This document shows positions 44,505 to 53,903 of a stretch of 64,000 bases of DNA, piece after piece. The translations under genes were made by a program, and so were the position numbers. The first letter of the stretch is position 1; each line of letters begins with the position of its first letter. Source of the DNA: an uncultured Crocinitomix sp. (GTDB lineage: Bacteria; Bacteroidota; Bacteroidia; Flavobacteriales_D; Crocinitomicaceae); contig CAJQHR010000005.1 of assembly GCA_905478225.1 (NCBI GenBank), positions 62,001 through 126,000 on the forward strand, read 5' to 3'. The notes beneath the pieces are model-generated. The model was not told the origin of the DNA and ran no database searches. It saw nothing but the letters and a program-made list of their open reading frames with translations.

Positions 44505-46082
44505 TTATCTCAATTCGATATCTGACTTCAATTCCTCTCCGCCTTCTTTATCGAAATCATCACCACCACGTCCAATGTGCGTTTGAACACATCTAAATCC
44601 AACGTATGACTTTGAAGTATCCTGATACTCATAAGTACGAGTTCCAGTCTGTAGGTAGTATCCTATATCTTTCCATGAACCACCTCTAATAACTTTACGC
44701 TTCATTGATGGTGGATCCCAATCCATAGCATTGTATCTATATTCAGGACTTAAATCATGAGAGAACTCATAAACAGACTCATCAAAAGCAGTTTCTGTCC
44801 ACTCTGCAACATTTCCTGACATACAGTAAAGTCCATAACCATTTGGATTGTAAGAATAAGATTTAACAGTATAGAAACCGCCATCATCAAAATATCTTCC
44901 TCTCATTGGCTTGAAGTTACCTAACATACATCCACCTGAGTTTCTGATATAAGGACCTCCCCAAGGGTATGGACTGTGTTTTAAGTTTCCACGAGCGGCA
45001 TACTCCCACTCACCTTCTGTCGGTAATCTAAAATCTTGTACCCACAGTGCGCCAACGTTATGTAACCAGCTATTTAACTTTTGAGTTCTCCAAATACAAA
45101 ATGCTTTTGCCTGTACCCATGTCACACCAACAACTGGATAGTTGTCATATGCTGGATGCCAGAAATACATATTTGTCATTGGATCATTAAATGAATACGT
45201 AAAATCACGTACCCAACATAAAGTATCTGGATATACATTAATTACTTCATCAATAATGAAACGACTTCTGTCTGTGTGAGATCTTAAAGCATTGTTTTGA
45301 CCTTTTTTATTGAAGTAACCTAGATCTTCATCTTGACCTACTGGCTCATCCGTAAATGGATGTGCAGGATTTTTCAATTCACGGTGTTGTGGATCTAAAG
45401 AAGGGTATTTGTAGTCTCCATCTTTATTATATCCATCACGTTTCACATTTACACGGCCTTTACGAGCAGCCTCCTGCAAGTCAATCCAGTAATAACGGAA
45501 TTTCAACTTGCGCGTATCGATTTCTCTTCTTTTATAGAATCGTTCGTTTGGACGCAAGTACATATCAGAGATCAAAGGTACAATCTGCTGATCCTTTATT
45601 CCTCTTACTTTCCAAGACAAGGCAAACAACTCTCTATTGATATAAGGCTGAGATGGATCGAATTCTTTCCATTCTAAGTTTACCTCATCATAATAGATGT
45701 CCGGGTGATTTAACATGTCCCCGATTGCCTCTTCCTCAATCTCATCATTCCCTGTTGGATTAGTGTTCTCATATACCTTCTCCAAAAAGATTGAATCTCT
45801 TACCCAATAAACAAATTCACGATACTCGTTATTTGTTATCTCAGTTTGATCCATATACAATGAGTGTATGGACACAACGTGAGAACGAGACTGATGCAAG
45901 AATGGAACATCTTGATCACTCGCACCCATTATGTAAGAACCTGAAGGGATGTAAATCATACCTAGAGGGAGTTCTGGAAAAAATACTTTTCTTCCCTGCA
46001 CTCCAAGCAAATGCCCAGACCCTGAATTACAACTTGATATCAAGAGTGTAATTCCTACTACAAAAACTATTAATTTCTTCAT
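44505..46082 (-). CDS. gldK: T9SS lipoprotein GldK/PorK
   Basis: Outer-membrane-anchored lipoprotein that builds the T9SS ring with GldN. The 525 residues have a signal ending LLISSC with the lipidated Cys18. The body is a formylglycine-generating-enzyme/C-type-lectin fold: IYIPSGSYIMGASDQDVPFL, MDQTEITNNEYREFVYW, YPVVGVTWVQAKAFCIWR, FRLPTEGEWEYAARG, YCMSGNVAEWTE, VIRGGSWKD. It serves as structural scaffold here, not an enzyme. First gene of gldKLMN, 108 nt after a PorP/SprF gene. Confidence 0.95.
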   Translation of the reverse strand: MKKLIVFVVGITLLISSCNSGSGHLLGVQGRKVFFPELPLGMIYIPSGSYIMGASDQDVPFLHQSRSHVVSIHSLYMDQTEITNNEYREFVYWVRDSIFLEKVYENTNPTGNDEIEEEAIGDMLNHPDIYYDEVNLEWKEFDPSQPYINRELFALSWKVRGIKDQQIVPLISDMYLRPNERFYKRREIDTRKLKFRYYWIDLQEAARKGRVNVKRDGYNKDGDYKYPSLDPQHRELKNPAHPFTDEPVGQDEDLGYFNKKGQNNALRSHTDRSRFIIDEVINVYPDTLCWVRDFTYSFNDPMTNMYFWHPAYDNYPVVGVTWVQAKAFCIWRTQKLNSWLHNVGALWVQDFRLPTEGEWEYAARGNLKHSPYPWGGPYIRNSGGCMLGNFKPMRGRYFDDGGFYTVKSYSYNPNGYGLYCMSGNVAEWTETAFDESVYEFSHDLSPEYRYNAMDWDPPSMKRKVIRGGSWKDIGYYLQTGTRTYEYQDTSKSYVGFRCVQTHIGRGGDDFDKEGGEELKSDIELR

Positions 46083-46190
46083 GCTACCTTTGTTTTTTCT
46101 ACCAATCTTTATCTTTCGACTATCAGGACTTAATAAGGGTTAGGTCTTCTATTAACGAGAGTAATTTAATTAGGTTACATTTTTTTTTGA

Positions 46191-47177
46191 CTATTGCAAA
46201 ATGAACGGATTACCATGACGCGGAACAACAGGCGGCGGCGGAAACATGCAATAGTTCGCCATCAACTCATGTGTACCTTTACCATATTCGTTCAATGGAT
46301 TGGTCATTATATCAAATGAATATCCAATTTTAAACATGTCTTTACTTACGTTTTTACTTGGAGAGAATCCGTATCCCGCCATTACTGCAATTGCATCTGA
46401 GAAACGGTATGAAGCACCAGCCCAGAAATAAGAATCGGTATTCAACCAATAGTCAGCCATGATGTTTACATCAAATACCATTGTTGACCCATCAGCTTTT
46501 AACAAAACACTTGGTTTTAATTCTAATTTGTTTCTAGTACCAATTTGCTCACCTAAATCATAGGTATAACCTCCCATTACATAATAGTGTCTTGCAACTG
46601 AAAAACTTACTTTATCTAAATTCGCGGGAGCTAAATGCGTAGCAGAAATCCCAACATAGTAACCTTCGTTACCATACCAGTACAAACCAAAGTTTTGATC
46701 AAATCCAGTTGCAGCAATTTTTGTATTAATAGATGCAATGGCAGGATCTTCGTTTGCAGCTATTTGAGGCGGAATCCAACTAGGACTGAATCCAACGTTT
46801 ATAATACCCAACCCAATACCTCCACTCAACGTACCAAAATCAGTTGGCAAGTGATAAGCAGCGCTTAATGTTAGGTTGTTATTTCTTTGAAATCCAATTG
46901 CATCATTAGAGAATGATAAACCAACTCCCAAACCACCAGGTCCAAGAATCACGTTTTGCAAGTTGCCTTGCGCGTTGAAAAGTGTTGTATTCGGTGCATC
47001 TTGCACACGATCCCATTGATTTCTGTAGATCAAAGTACCACAGTAACCTCTAAATCCAGTCGTTGCCGGATTATAAGACATGCGATCAAACATGTAATGC
47101 GTGAATTGTTTATCTTGTTGTCCGTAGACAAAACTTACTGACAAACAGCACAATACTAGAGATAAAACTTTCTTCAT
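46191..47177 (-). CDS. PorP/SprF family T9SS membrane protein (copy 1)
   Basis: Outer-membrane barrel of the family that accompanies GldKLMN and attaches secreted adhesins at the surface. The 328 residues have a signal peptide ending VSFVYGQ, then QFTHYMFDRMSYNPATTGFR, YRNQWDRVQDAPNTTLFNAQ, LGVGLSFSNDAIGFQRNNN, GLYWYGNEGYYVGISATHL and FKIGYSFDIMTNPLNEYGKG. Directly upstream of gldK, the position porP has in porPKLMN. Clearly a paralogue of the next gene upstream. Confidence 0.9.
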   Translation of the reverse strand: MKKVLSLVLCCLSVSFVYGQQDKQFTHYMFDRMSYNPATTGFRGYCGTLIYRNQWDRVQDAPNTTLFNAQGNLQNVILGPGGLGVGLSFSNDAIGFQRNNNLTLSAAYHLPTDFGTLSGGIGLGIINVGFSPSWIPPQIAANEDPAIASINTKIAATGFDQNFGLYWYGNEGYYVGISATHLAPANLDKVSFSVARHYYVMGGYTYDLGEQIGTRNKLELKPSVLLKADGSTMVFDVNIMADYWLNTDSYFWAGASYRFSDAIAVMAGYGFSPSKNVSKDMFKIGYSFDIMTNPLNEYGKGTHELMANYCMFPPPPVVPRHGNPFILQ

Positions 47178-47386
47178 AAATTAGCTTTTTCAATACTATT
47201 TAACGTCGGAACACTCCAACAAGTGGCTAAAATAATTAAAATTAATGGAAAACGAAATTATTTTATTGATCTATTTCACTTTCCTAATTCAATGATTTTT
47301 TTTTAACACCACAATCTGGCGTATTCTATAGCATGGATTGATCTAAACATTTGCTAGAACAGGGTCTTTGGTCTGATAGGATACGG

Positions 47387-47413
47387 AAAAAATCCAATAT
47401 AGGTTTCAATTGG
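47387..47413 (-). terminator. Weak terminator after PorP/SprF copy 2
   Basis: Minus strand CCAAT - 10-nt loop - ATTGG - A - T6. The stem is only 5 bp, so termination would be partial and gldKLMN could be reached by read-through. Confidence 0.4.
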
Positions 47414-47443
47414 CTTTATTTTCATTCATGATATAAGTCATAT

Positions 47444-48400
47444 TTACTCAAGACTGAAAAGGAATCCTGTTCGACCTACTGTTCTTTTTGGTGGGAAAAT
47501 GCAATAACTCACCATCAATTCATGCGTGCCTCTTCCGTACTCGTTTAATGGGTTTGTCATGACGTCGAATGAATAACCGATTTTAAAGTTGTCTTTTGCA
47601 TAACCAGCCATAAGTGCAAAGGCATCTGACAAACGATAGGTTGCCCCTGCCCAAAAGTAAGAATCTTTAGTCACCCAAAGATCCGCTTTCAAATTCACAT
47701 CAAAGACCATTGTTGATCCATCTGCTTTAATTAAGGTGCTAGGGTTTAAATAAAATGGCATACCATTTCCAAGAGAAATTGGCTTTTTGATCCCTGCCAT
47801 CACATAATAATGACGCGCCATATTAAAATTAACAGTGGTTAATTTGGCTGGAGCAACATGTGTCATAGATATTCCGGCATAATAATCGCCATTACCATAC
47901 CAATACAATCCAACGTTTGAATCAAATCCAGTTTGCCCTGTTTTTGTAGTCACAATACTTGGATCCATACTCGCTGGTATGTCAGGTGTGATCCAATCTG
48001 GATCTAAACCTACATTTATCAAACCAATCCCCAACCCCGCACTCAGCGTACCGTAATTGGTTGGCATATGATAAGCCCCACTTAAAACAACATTATTGCT
48101 TTTTTGAAAACCAATCACATCATTTGATAAGGACATCCCTATTCCTATTGAACCTGGACCAACGTTTAAATTTTGGAGGTTCCCCTGAACGTTGAGCAAT
48201 GTTGTATTTGGAGCATCTTGCACTTTATCCCACTGGTTGCGATAAAGCAATGTGCCGCAATATCCCTTAAAACCTGTTACAGCAGGATTAAATGACATTC
48301 GATCAAACATGTATTGGGTGAATTGCCGATCTTGCTGGGCAAATGTTGCTGTAAAAAGAGTAGTTACTAGTAAAAGTGCACTGAGTAATAATTTAATCAT
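47444..48400 (-). CDS. PorP/SprF family T9SS membrane protein (copy 2)
   Basis: The 318 residues have a signal peptide ending TLFTATFAQ and the same block order as copy 1: QFTQYMFDRMSFNPAVTGFK, YRNQWDKVQDAPNTTLLNVQ, IGIGMSLSNDVIGFQKSNN, GLYWYGNGDYYAGISMTHV, NFKIGYSFDVMTNPLNEYG. Differences cluster in loops between strands and at the C-terminus. The tandem arrangement indicates local duplication. First gene of the likely T9SS transcript; four ACTCAA repeats lie 88-164 nt upstream. Confidence 0.9.
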   Translation of the reverse strand: MIKLLLSALLLVTTLFTATFAQQDRQFTQYMFDRMSFNPAVTGFKGYCGTLLYRNQWDKVQDAPNTTLLNVQGNLQNLNVGPGSIGIGMSLSNDVIGFQKSNNVVLSGAYHMPTNYGTLSAGLGIGLINVGLDPDWITPDIPASMDPSIVTTKTGQTGFDSNVGLYWYGNGDYYAGISMTHVAPAKLTTVNFNMARHYYVMAGIKKPISLGNGMPFYLNPSTLIKADGSTMVFDVNLKADLWVTKDSYFWAGATYRLSDAFALMAGYAKDNFKIGYSFDVMTNPLNEYGRGTHELMVSYCIFPPKRTVGRTGFLFSLE

Positions 48401-48430
48401 GAGTTAATTATTTGCTTACCATTTAACAAA

Positions 48431-48459
48431 TTGAGGTCTCCCTTGTATTTGTATGTTTG
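48431..48459 (+). promoter_or_regulatory. Consensus promoter with no gene downstream
   Basis: TTG (48431-48433), 18 nt, TATGTTTG (48452-48459) fit the consensus fully on the plus strand. The only genes downstream are on the minus strand, so any product would be an antisense or small RNA. Confidence 0.3.
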
Positions 48460-48487
48460 ATAATTTAAAAAGTAACTATGCAGCTGT

Positions 48488-48564
48488 TTGAGTTTGGTGT
48501 GTGTGTCTTGAGTAAGCGGCTGGAGTGAATGTCTTAAGTGCGACTTGAGTTTAAGTTTTTGAGT
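48488..48564 (-). repeat. Four ACTCAA direct repeats upstream of the T9SS cluster
   Basis: On the minus strand ACTCAA occurs at 48488-48493, 48508-48513, 48545-48550 and 48559-48564, within the gap between the arginase-fold gene and PorP/SprF copy 2. May be a regulator-binding array, or low-complexity sequence. Confidence 0.4.
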
Positions 48565-48665
48565 GTGAGGTTAATGTAGGGTATTGATAACCTTCACAAG
48601 ATGTTTCGGCTATTAATAAATTTTAAGAATTTGCTCCGCCATGTGCGGACGGAATTTGAAATTTT

Positions 48666-49823
48666 CTAAGATAATTTCTTATACGTTCTTAACCAAAGAT
48701 CTGGCAAGTCGTTATTAAGGGCGTTTTCGTAATCTTCATAATCGCAAGGCACTAATAAATGACGTTGCAATTTAACTCCTTTGATTTTTGGATAAGGAAC
48801 TTCCATCCACCAACGGCTGCTTTTATTGCTTTTGTAAAAAATGATCTCATCACGGAAATCATCAATATTTACACGGTACTTGATATAAGCTGTCTTACTT
48901 CCTATTGGATAATCTTTTTTACGCAAGTTGAATCCTTCAATGAAATACCAAATCATTTGGGATAACAAATTTAAATCGCTCTGGTACCCCACTCCGTTTG
49001 GAGAAAAATTGAACAAACCCAAACTTGTTAGTTTATCACTTAAGCCCGCATAGCGCATAATACGACAAGCATCTTCACCATAAAAACCATTGGGTAAATT
49101 GCGTTGGTTGCTCTTATTGTCAGATGAACGAATAGCGTCCATATCAAAACTTAAAATGTCTGCATTCCGCAATTGCGGTTCAACCATCTTCTCATTATTA
49201 TAGAAGTCACCTAGGCGGTACGCGTCAAAATAAAGATCTTTCAACAATTGCGTTTCTTTTGGGTTTACCAAGTAGGATTGATAACCAAATAACGAAAAGT
49301 TGAATAGGTAATTGGGTTTGTGTAAAACGATTTTATTTAACCATCCTTTTGCGTTTATTTCATGATCAGGATCGCCTAAATCAAGCGCAGGGTCAACCCC
49401 TATAATATTTATTGTTTGCTCTAATTTTTCGTAAGCTTGGTAAATTGGATAAGTCAAATCTTGACTTCCACCAATTACGATTGGGAACACCTCCGATTTG
49501 ACTAATTCTGTCACAACATCTCGAACCGCCATGTAGGTATCAGCCACCGATTCACCTGGGCGAATAATTCCTAATTCACAAATCTCCGCTTTCCATTCCC
49601 CCGCATACAGTTCGAACAATGATTGTCTAAAATCATTGATCCAGTTTTCATTTTGAGAAATGTCACTATTTCTGTAATCGGGAACATAAATGAGCGCTAT
49701 GCTGCCTTCTGCCAGCTGCTCATAATTAATGAGCGAATTATTGAGAATTCGTTCTCCAATTTGACCTGGGTTAAAACCCTTTCTTTCTTCACTCATTTCG
49801 AAATAAATACTTAAATCTTTCAT
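48666..49823 (-). CDS. Arginase-fold (formimidoylglutamase-like) protein with altered metal site
   Basis: The 385 residues follow the ureohydrolase fold. The metal-binding signature GGxHD reads GGSQD (Gln121), the DAHxD signature reads VDPALDLG (Asp144, Asp148, no His), and the third block reads SFDMDAIRSSD (Asp227, Asp229). Both metal-ligand His positions are therefore replaced, so normal Mn-dependent hydrolysis is doubtful. It lies between topA and the PorP/SprF-gldKLMN genes, a position I recall being shared by other Flavobacteriia. No histidine-degradation genes are near. May be a structural or regulatory protein. Confidence 0.82.
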   Translation of the reverse strand: MKDLSIYFEMSEERKGFNPGQIGERILNNSLINYEQLAEGSIALIYVPDYRNSDISQNENWINDFRQSLFELYAGEWKAEICELGIIRPGESVADTYMAVRDVVTELVKSEVFPIVIGGSQDLTYPIYQAYEKLEQTINIIGVDPALDLGDPDHEINAKGWLNKIVLHKPNYLFNFSLFGYQSYLVNPKETQLLKDLYFDAYRLGDFYNNEKMVEPQLRNADILSFDMDAIRSSDNKSNQRNLPNGFYGEDACRIMRYAGLSDKLTSLGLFNFSPNGVGYQSDLNLLSQMIWYFIEGFNLRKKDYPIGSKTAYIKYRVNIDDFRDEIIFYKSNKSSRWWMEVPYPKIKGVKLQRHLLVPCDYEDYENALNNDLPDLWLRTYKKLS

Positions 49824-49867
49824 TTATCTAAATTATTCCTGATCGGTCACTATTGGTCAACAAAATA

Positions 49868-52174
49868 CTACTTCTTCTTTTTCTTACCTTTTGGCTTTGG
49901 TTGATTTTTAGAAATTTCAATGCACTGCTCATATGATAACTCTGCAGGCTCAACATCTTTTGGAAGTTTGAAATTTTTCTTGCCAATTTTCAAGTAAGCA
50001 CCATATCTCCCATTCAACAACTGCATGGTATCGTCTTCTTTGAAAACTTTAATCATTCGGTTACGATCCTCTTCTCGCTTTTCCTCAATTAAAACGATTG
50101 CACGTTCTAATTCCATATTCTCCAATGTATCTCCGTTTGCTTCTTTAATAGAAACAAAGAGTTTGTTTAATTGAACATATGGTCCAAATCTTCCTTTATT
50201 GATTTTTACAGGAACCCCTTCATACTCACCAATTACTTTTGGAAACTTGAATAATTCAAGCGCCTGTTCAACCGTAATGGTTTGAATACTTTGATCTTTC
50301 TGAATGGATGCAAACTTTGGTTTATCTTCATCATCTGCCTCTCCAATCTGAACCATTGGCCCAAATCGGCCAATTCTCGCATACATGTTTTTGCCAGATT
50401 TTGGATCAACACCCAACAATCTTTCTCCAGATGCTCTTTCAGAATTCTCAATTGTGTCTTCCACTTTTAAATGGAACGGCGTATAAAATTCCGAAATCAT
50501 TTTAGTCCACTCTACCAATCCTTTTGCAATATCATCAAACTCTTTCTCCACACTTGCTGTAAAGTTATAGTTCATCACTTGATCAAAATGCTTCATTAAG
50601 AATTCAGTAACAACACGACCAATATCGGTTGGCACTAATTTTCCTTTATCACTTCCGGTCTTTTCAGTACTTGTAAATTCAGATACTTCTGGTCCTTCTA
50701 ATGAAATCACCATATACTTACGCTCCGTTCCTTCGCGCTCTCCGCGATCTACATATCCTCTTTTTTGGATGGTAGAAATTGTTGGCGCATAAGTTGACGG
50801 ACGACCGATTCCTAATTCTTCTAATTTCTTCACCAAGCTTGCTTCAACAAATCTTGAAGGCGGTCTTGTAAAACGCTCCGTTGAAGTAATTGTATCTCTC
50901 ATCAATAAATCTCCTTCATCCATTGGGGGCAATAGGCCTTCCATTTCATCCTCTTCATCATCAATATTCGATTCAAGGTATACTTTTAAGAAACCATCAA
51001 ACAATACGATTTCTCCAGTTGCAGAAAACTCTTTATTATCAGGTGCATCAATTTTAATTGACGTACGTTCCAATTTTGCTTCAGCCATTTGCGAGGCAAT
51101 TGATCTTTTCCAAATTAATTGATAAAGTCTTGCTTCGTCTCTTTCCGCATCAATTTCATGTAATCCAAAATTTGTAGGACGAATGGCCTCGTGAGCTTCT
51201 TGGGCTGAGTTTGATTTATTTTTGAATTTACGGTGCTCAAAATATTGTGCGCCGTAAGCTGTTTCTATTTCTGTTTTTGCTGCGTCGACTGCCGTTTGAG
51301 ATAAGTTAACTGAATCAGTTCTCATATAGGAGATTAAACCAGATTCATACAGGCGCTGTGCTACAGACATTGTTCGAGATACTGAAAAACCTAATTTTAA
51401 ACTGGCCTCTTGTTGTAAAGTAGATGTTGTAAATGGAGCAGTCGGACTTTTCTTAATGGGCTTTTTTACAATACTATTTACTTTAAAGTCGTGATTCGTG
51501 GATTTATCAACAAAACTTTTAGCTGCATCTTTTGAATCGAACTGACCACTTAATTTCGCTTTAAGTGAAGAACCTCCTACTTTAAATAAAGCATCTGTTC
51601 TAAAAAAACTATTTGATTCAAACTTTTCAATGTCTTGTTCGCGTTCAACAACCAATCTAACAGCAACAGATTGCACTCTACCTGCAGATAAAGAAGGTTT
51701 TACTTTTCTCCATAAAACGGGTGAAAGCTCAAAACCAACCAATCTATCTAAAATTCTTCTGGCTTGCTGCGCATTCACTAAATCAGCATCAATCTCTCTT
51801 GGATTTGCGATAGCCTCCAAAACAGCCGATTCGGTAATTTCATTAAAAGTAATTCGTTTATATCCTTTTTTATCAAGACCTAAGGTTTCTTTTAAATGCC
51901 AAGAAATGGCTTCTCCCTCACGGTCCTCATCAGATGCTAACCAAACCTCATCAACAGTTTTCACCATCTTTTTTAGTTCCGTTATTACCTTTTTCTTATC
52001 GGTTGATACAATATACTTAGGAGTAAAACCATTCTCAACGTCAATGGATCCATCTCCTTTTGCCAAATCTCGCACGTGTCCATAACTTGACATTACGACG
52101 AAATCTTTTCCTAAATATTTCTCAATTGTTTTTGCCTTTGCAGGTGACTCAACTATTACGAGATTTTTTGCCAT
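49868..52174 (-). CDS. topA: DNA topoisomerase I
   Basis: Type IA enzyme relaxing negative supercoils. The 768 residues start MAKNLVIVESPAKAKTIEKY (TOPRIM domain) with DEDREGEAISWHL acidic metal residues, then RRILDRLVGFELSPVLW, SAGRVQSVAVRLV and the active-site Tyr in SGLISYMRTDSVNLS. The zinc fingers of E. coli TopA are replaced by Lys-rich repeats with RYGAYLKIGKKNFKLPKD-type modules and a poly-Lys end, usual in Bacteroidota. 44 nt upstream of the arginase-fold gene and divergent from miaB. Confidence 0.96.
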   Translation of the reverse strand: MAKNLVIVESPAKAKTIEKYLGKDFVVMSSYGHVRDLAKGDGSIDVENGFTPKYIVSTDKKKVITELKKMVKTVDEVWLASDEDREGEAISWHLKETLGLDKKGYKRITFNEITESAVLEAIANPREIDADLVNAQQARRILDRLVGFELSPVLWRKVKPSLSAGRVQSVAVRLVVEREQDIEKFESNSFFRTDALFKVGGSSLKAKLSGQFDSKDAAKSFVDKSTNHDFKVNSIVKKPIKKSPTAPFTTSTLQQEASLKLGFSVSRTMSVAQRLYESGLISYMRTDSVNLSQTAVDAAKTEIETAYGAQYFEHRKFKNKSNSAQEAHEAIRPTNFGLHEIDAERDEARLYQLIWKRSIASQMAEAKLERTSIKIDAPDNKEFSATGEIVLFDGFLKVYLESNIDDEEDEMEGLLPPMDEGDLLMRDTITSTERFTRPPSRFVEASLVKKLEELGIGRPSTYAPTISTIQKRGYVDRGEREGTERKYMVISLEGPEVSEFTSTEKTGSDKGKLVPTDIGRVVTEFLMKHFDQVMNYNFTASVEKEFDDIAKGLVEWTKMISEFYTPFHLKVEDTIENSERASGERLLGVDPKSGKNMYARIGRFGPMVQIGEADDEDKPKFASIQKDQSIQTITVEQALELFKFPKVIGEYEGVPVKINKGRFGPYVQLNKLFVSIKEANGDTLENMELERAIVLIEEKREEDRNRMIKVFKEDDTMQLLNGRYGAYLKIGKKNFKLPKDVEPAELSYEQCIEISKNQPKPKGKKKKK

Positions 52175-52424
52175 ACCTTATATTTCGGTTCTATATGTAA
52201 CTGTTAAAAACTGCAATCCTTAAAAGAGATACTTAAAAACTTAACCTTTGAGTTTATTTTTAATTATCTTCTAAATCGCGAGCCAAAATTAGAAATGATA
52301 TTTCAATTAATGTATCAGTTTTGTCGGAAAAAAGATTTTTCTTTCCCTTATTATGTAATAATAAAAAACGTTAAATCCTAAAAAATAATTTTCTGCCATT
52401 ATGTCATACCATCTAAAATATAGC

Positions 52425-52432
52425 TAAATTTG
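52425..52432 (+). promoter_or_regulatory. Candidate -7 box for the miaB operon
   Basis: TAAATTTG ends 26 nt before the miaB ATG. No exact TTG at 17-23 nt upstream. Confidence 0.4.
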
Positions 52433-52458
52433 CACAAAAATAGCCGAATAATAGATTA

Positions 52459-53901
52459 ATGAGAGAATTTGGAACAGAAGAAAAGGTGATTGACGAAAAA
52501 CTGCAAGGTTCAGCAACTTTGTTAGATCGCAAAGAAATAACACCTAACGGAAAAAAACTTTATTTGGAGAGCTACGGTTGCCAAATGAATTTTTCGGACA
52601 GTGAAATTGTAGCATCAATTTTAAGTGAAGAGGGATATACGACAACACGAAATTCAGAAGACGCGGATGTCATTTTAATGAATACCTGTTCCATAAGAGA
52701 GAACGCCGAGCAACGTGTTAGAAATAAACTCAGCCAATATAATAAGCGTAAGAAAAAAAATCCTTCGTTGGTAATTGGAATACTAGGCTGCATGGCTGAG
52801 CGCTTAAAGAAAGATCTTTTAGAACAAGAGAAATTAGTTGATTTAATAGCAGGACCAGATGCCTATCGCGATTTACCCAACTTAATTGAAGAGGTAAATG
52901 GAGGACAAAAAGCAGTCAACGTATTATTATCTCGTGAAGAAACCTATGCGGATATTGCACCAGTAAGATTAGGTGCGGGCGGCATTACTGCTTTCATCTC
53001 AATTATGCGAGGTTGCGATAATATGTGTTCATTCTGCGTAGTCCCTTTTACAAGGGGCAGAGAACGAAGCCGTGACCCTGAATCAATCGTTAAAGAGGCG
53101 CGAGAACTATACAACAACGGATACCGTGAAGTAACACTACTTGGACAAAATGTAGACAGTTACAAATGGAACATTACCAAAAAAGGAGAAGTAATTGACG
53201 CAACACAACCAGTGGTTACCTTTGCCGATTTAATGGAAAAAGTGGCGCTTGTTAATCCTGATTTAAGAATTCGCTTTTCTACGTCGCATCCTAAGGATAT
53301 GACAGATGATGTATTGCACGTTATGGCGAAACATGAAAACCTTTGCAAGTACATCCACCTTCCAGTCCAATCTGGTAGTTCAGATGTTTTAAAAAGAATG
53401 AATCGTGGCTATACGCGTGAATGGTATTTAAATAGAATTGATGCCATAAAAAGAATTTTACCTACTGCATTTATTTCCTCAGATATAATTACAGGATTCT
53501 GTGGTGAGACTGACGAAGATCACAAGGAAACGCTAACCTTAATGGAAGAAGTTGGGTACGAATTCTCATACATGTTTTTCTATTCTGAACGACCAAAAAC
53601 GTTGGCCGAACGGAAATTTGAAGACGACATCCCGGAAGAATTAAAGAAACAGCGTTTGTATGAGGTGCAAACCTTGCAAGCTAAACTGTCTTATGCTGCT
53701 AATGAGCGCCTGGTTGGGACCACTTGTAAAGTATTAATTGAAGGCACATCAAAACGTTCAGACGATTTTGTTTACGGACGTAATTCACAAAATGTGACAA
53801 CAATTTTTCCGAAAGACAATTTTAAACCTGGTGATTATGTTGATGTAAAAATTACTGATTTCACCAGCGCCACGCTAAAAGGAATAGCCCTTAAAAGCTA
53901 A
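52459..53901 (+). CDS. miaB: tRNA-2-methylthio-N6-dimethylallyladenosine synthase
   Basis: Radical-SAM methylthiotransferase that adds the 2-methylthio group to i6A37 of tRNAs reading U-starting codons. The 480 residues carry an N-terminal UPF0004 domain with cluster ligands Cys41, Cys77 and Cys111. The radical-SAM CxxxCxxC is at Cys186, Cys190, Cys193 in [22 protein letters not shown]-terminal TRAM domain follows ([20 protein letters not shown]). First of a string of plus-strand genes; the next ATG is 2 nt downstream. Confidence 0.95.
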   Translation: MREFGTEEKVIDEKLQGSATLLDRKEITPNGKKLYLESYGCQMNFSDSEIVASILSEEGYTTTRNSEDADVILMNTCSIRENAEQRVRNKLSQYNKRKKKNPSLVIGILGCMAERLKKDLLEQEKLVDLIAGPDAYRDLPNLIEEVNGGQKAVNVLLSREETYADIAPVRLGAGGITAFISIMRGCDNMCSFCVVPFTRGRERSRDPESIVKEARELYNNGYREVTLLGQNVDSYKWNITKKGEVIDATQPVVTFADLMEKVALVNPDLRIRFSTSHPKDMTDDVLHVMAKHENLCKYIHLPVQSGSSDVLKRMNRGYTREWYLNRIDAIKRILPTAFISSDIITGFCGETDEDHKETLTLMEEVGYEFSYMFFYSERPKTLAERKFEDDIPEELKKQRLYEVQTLQAKLSYAANERLVGTTCKVLIEGTSKRSDDFVYGRNSQNVTTIFPKDNFKPGDYVDVKITDFTSATLKGIALKS

Positions 53902-53903
53902 CT

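Noticed and set aside
51630-52085. 151-codon frame opposite topA
   Set aside because: Lies entirely within conserved topA motifs on the other strand.
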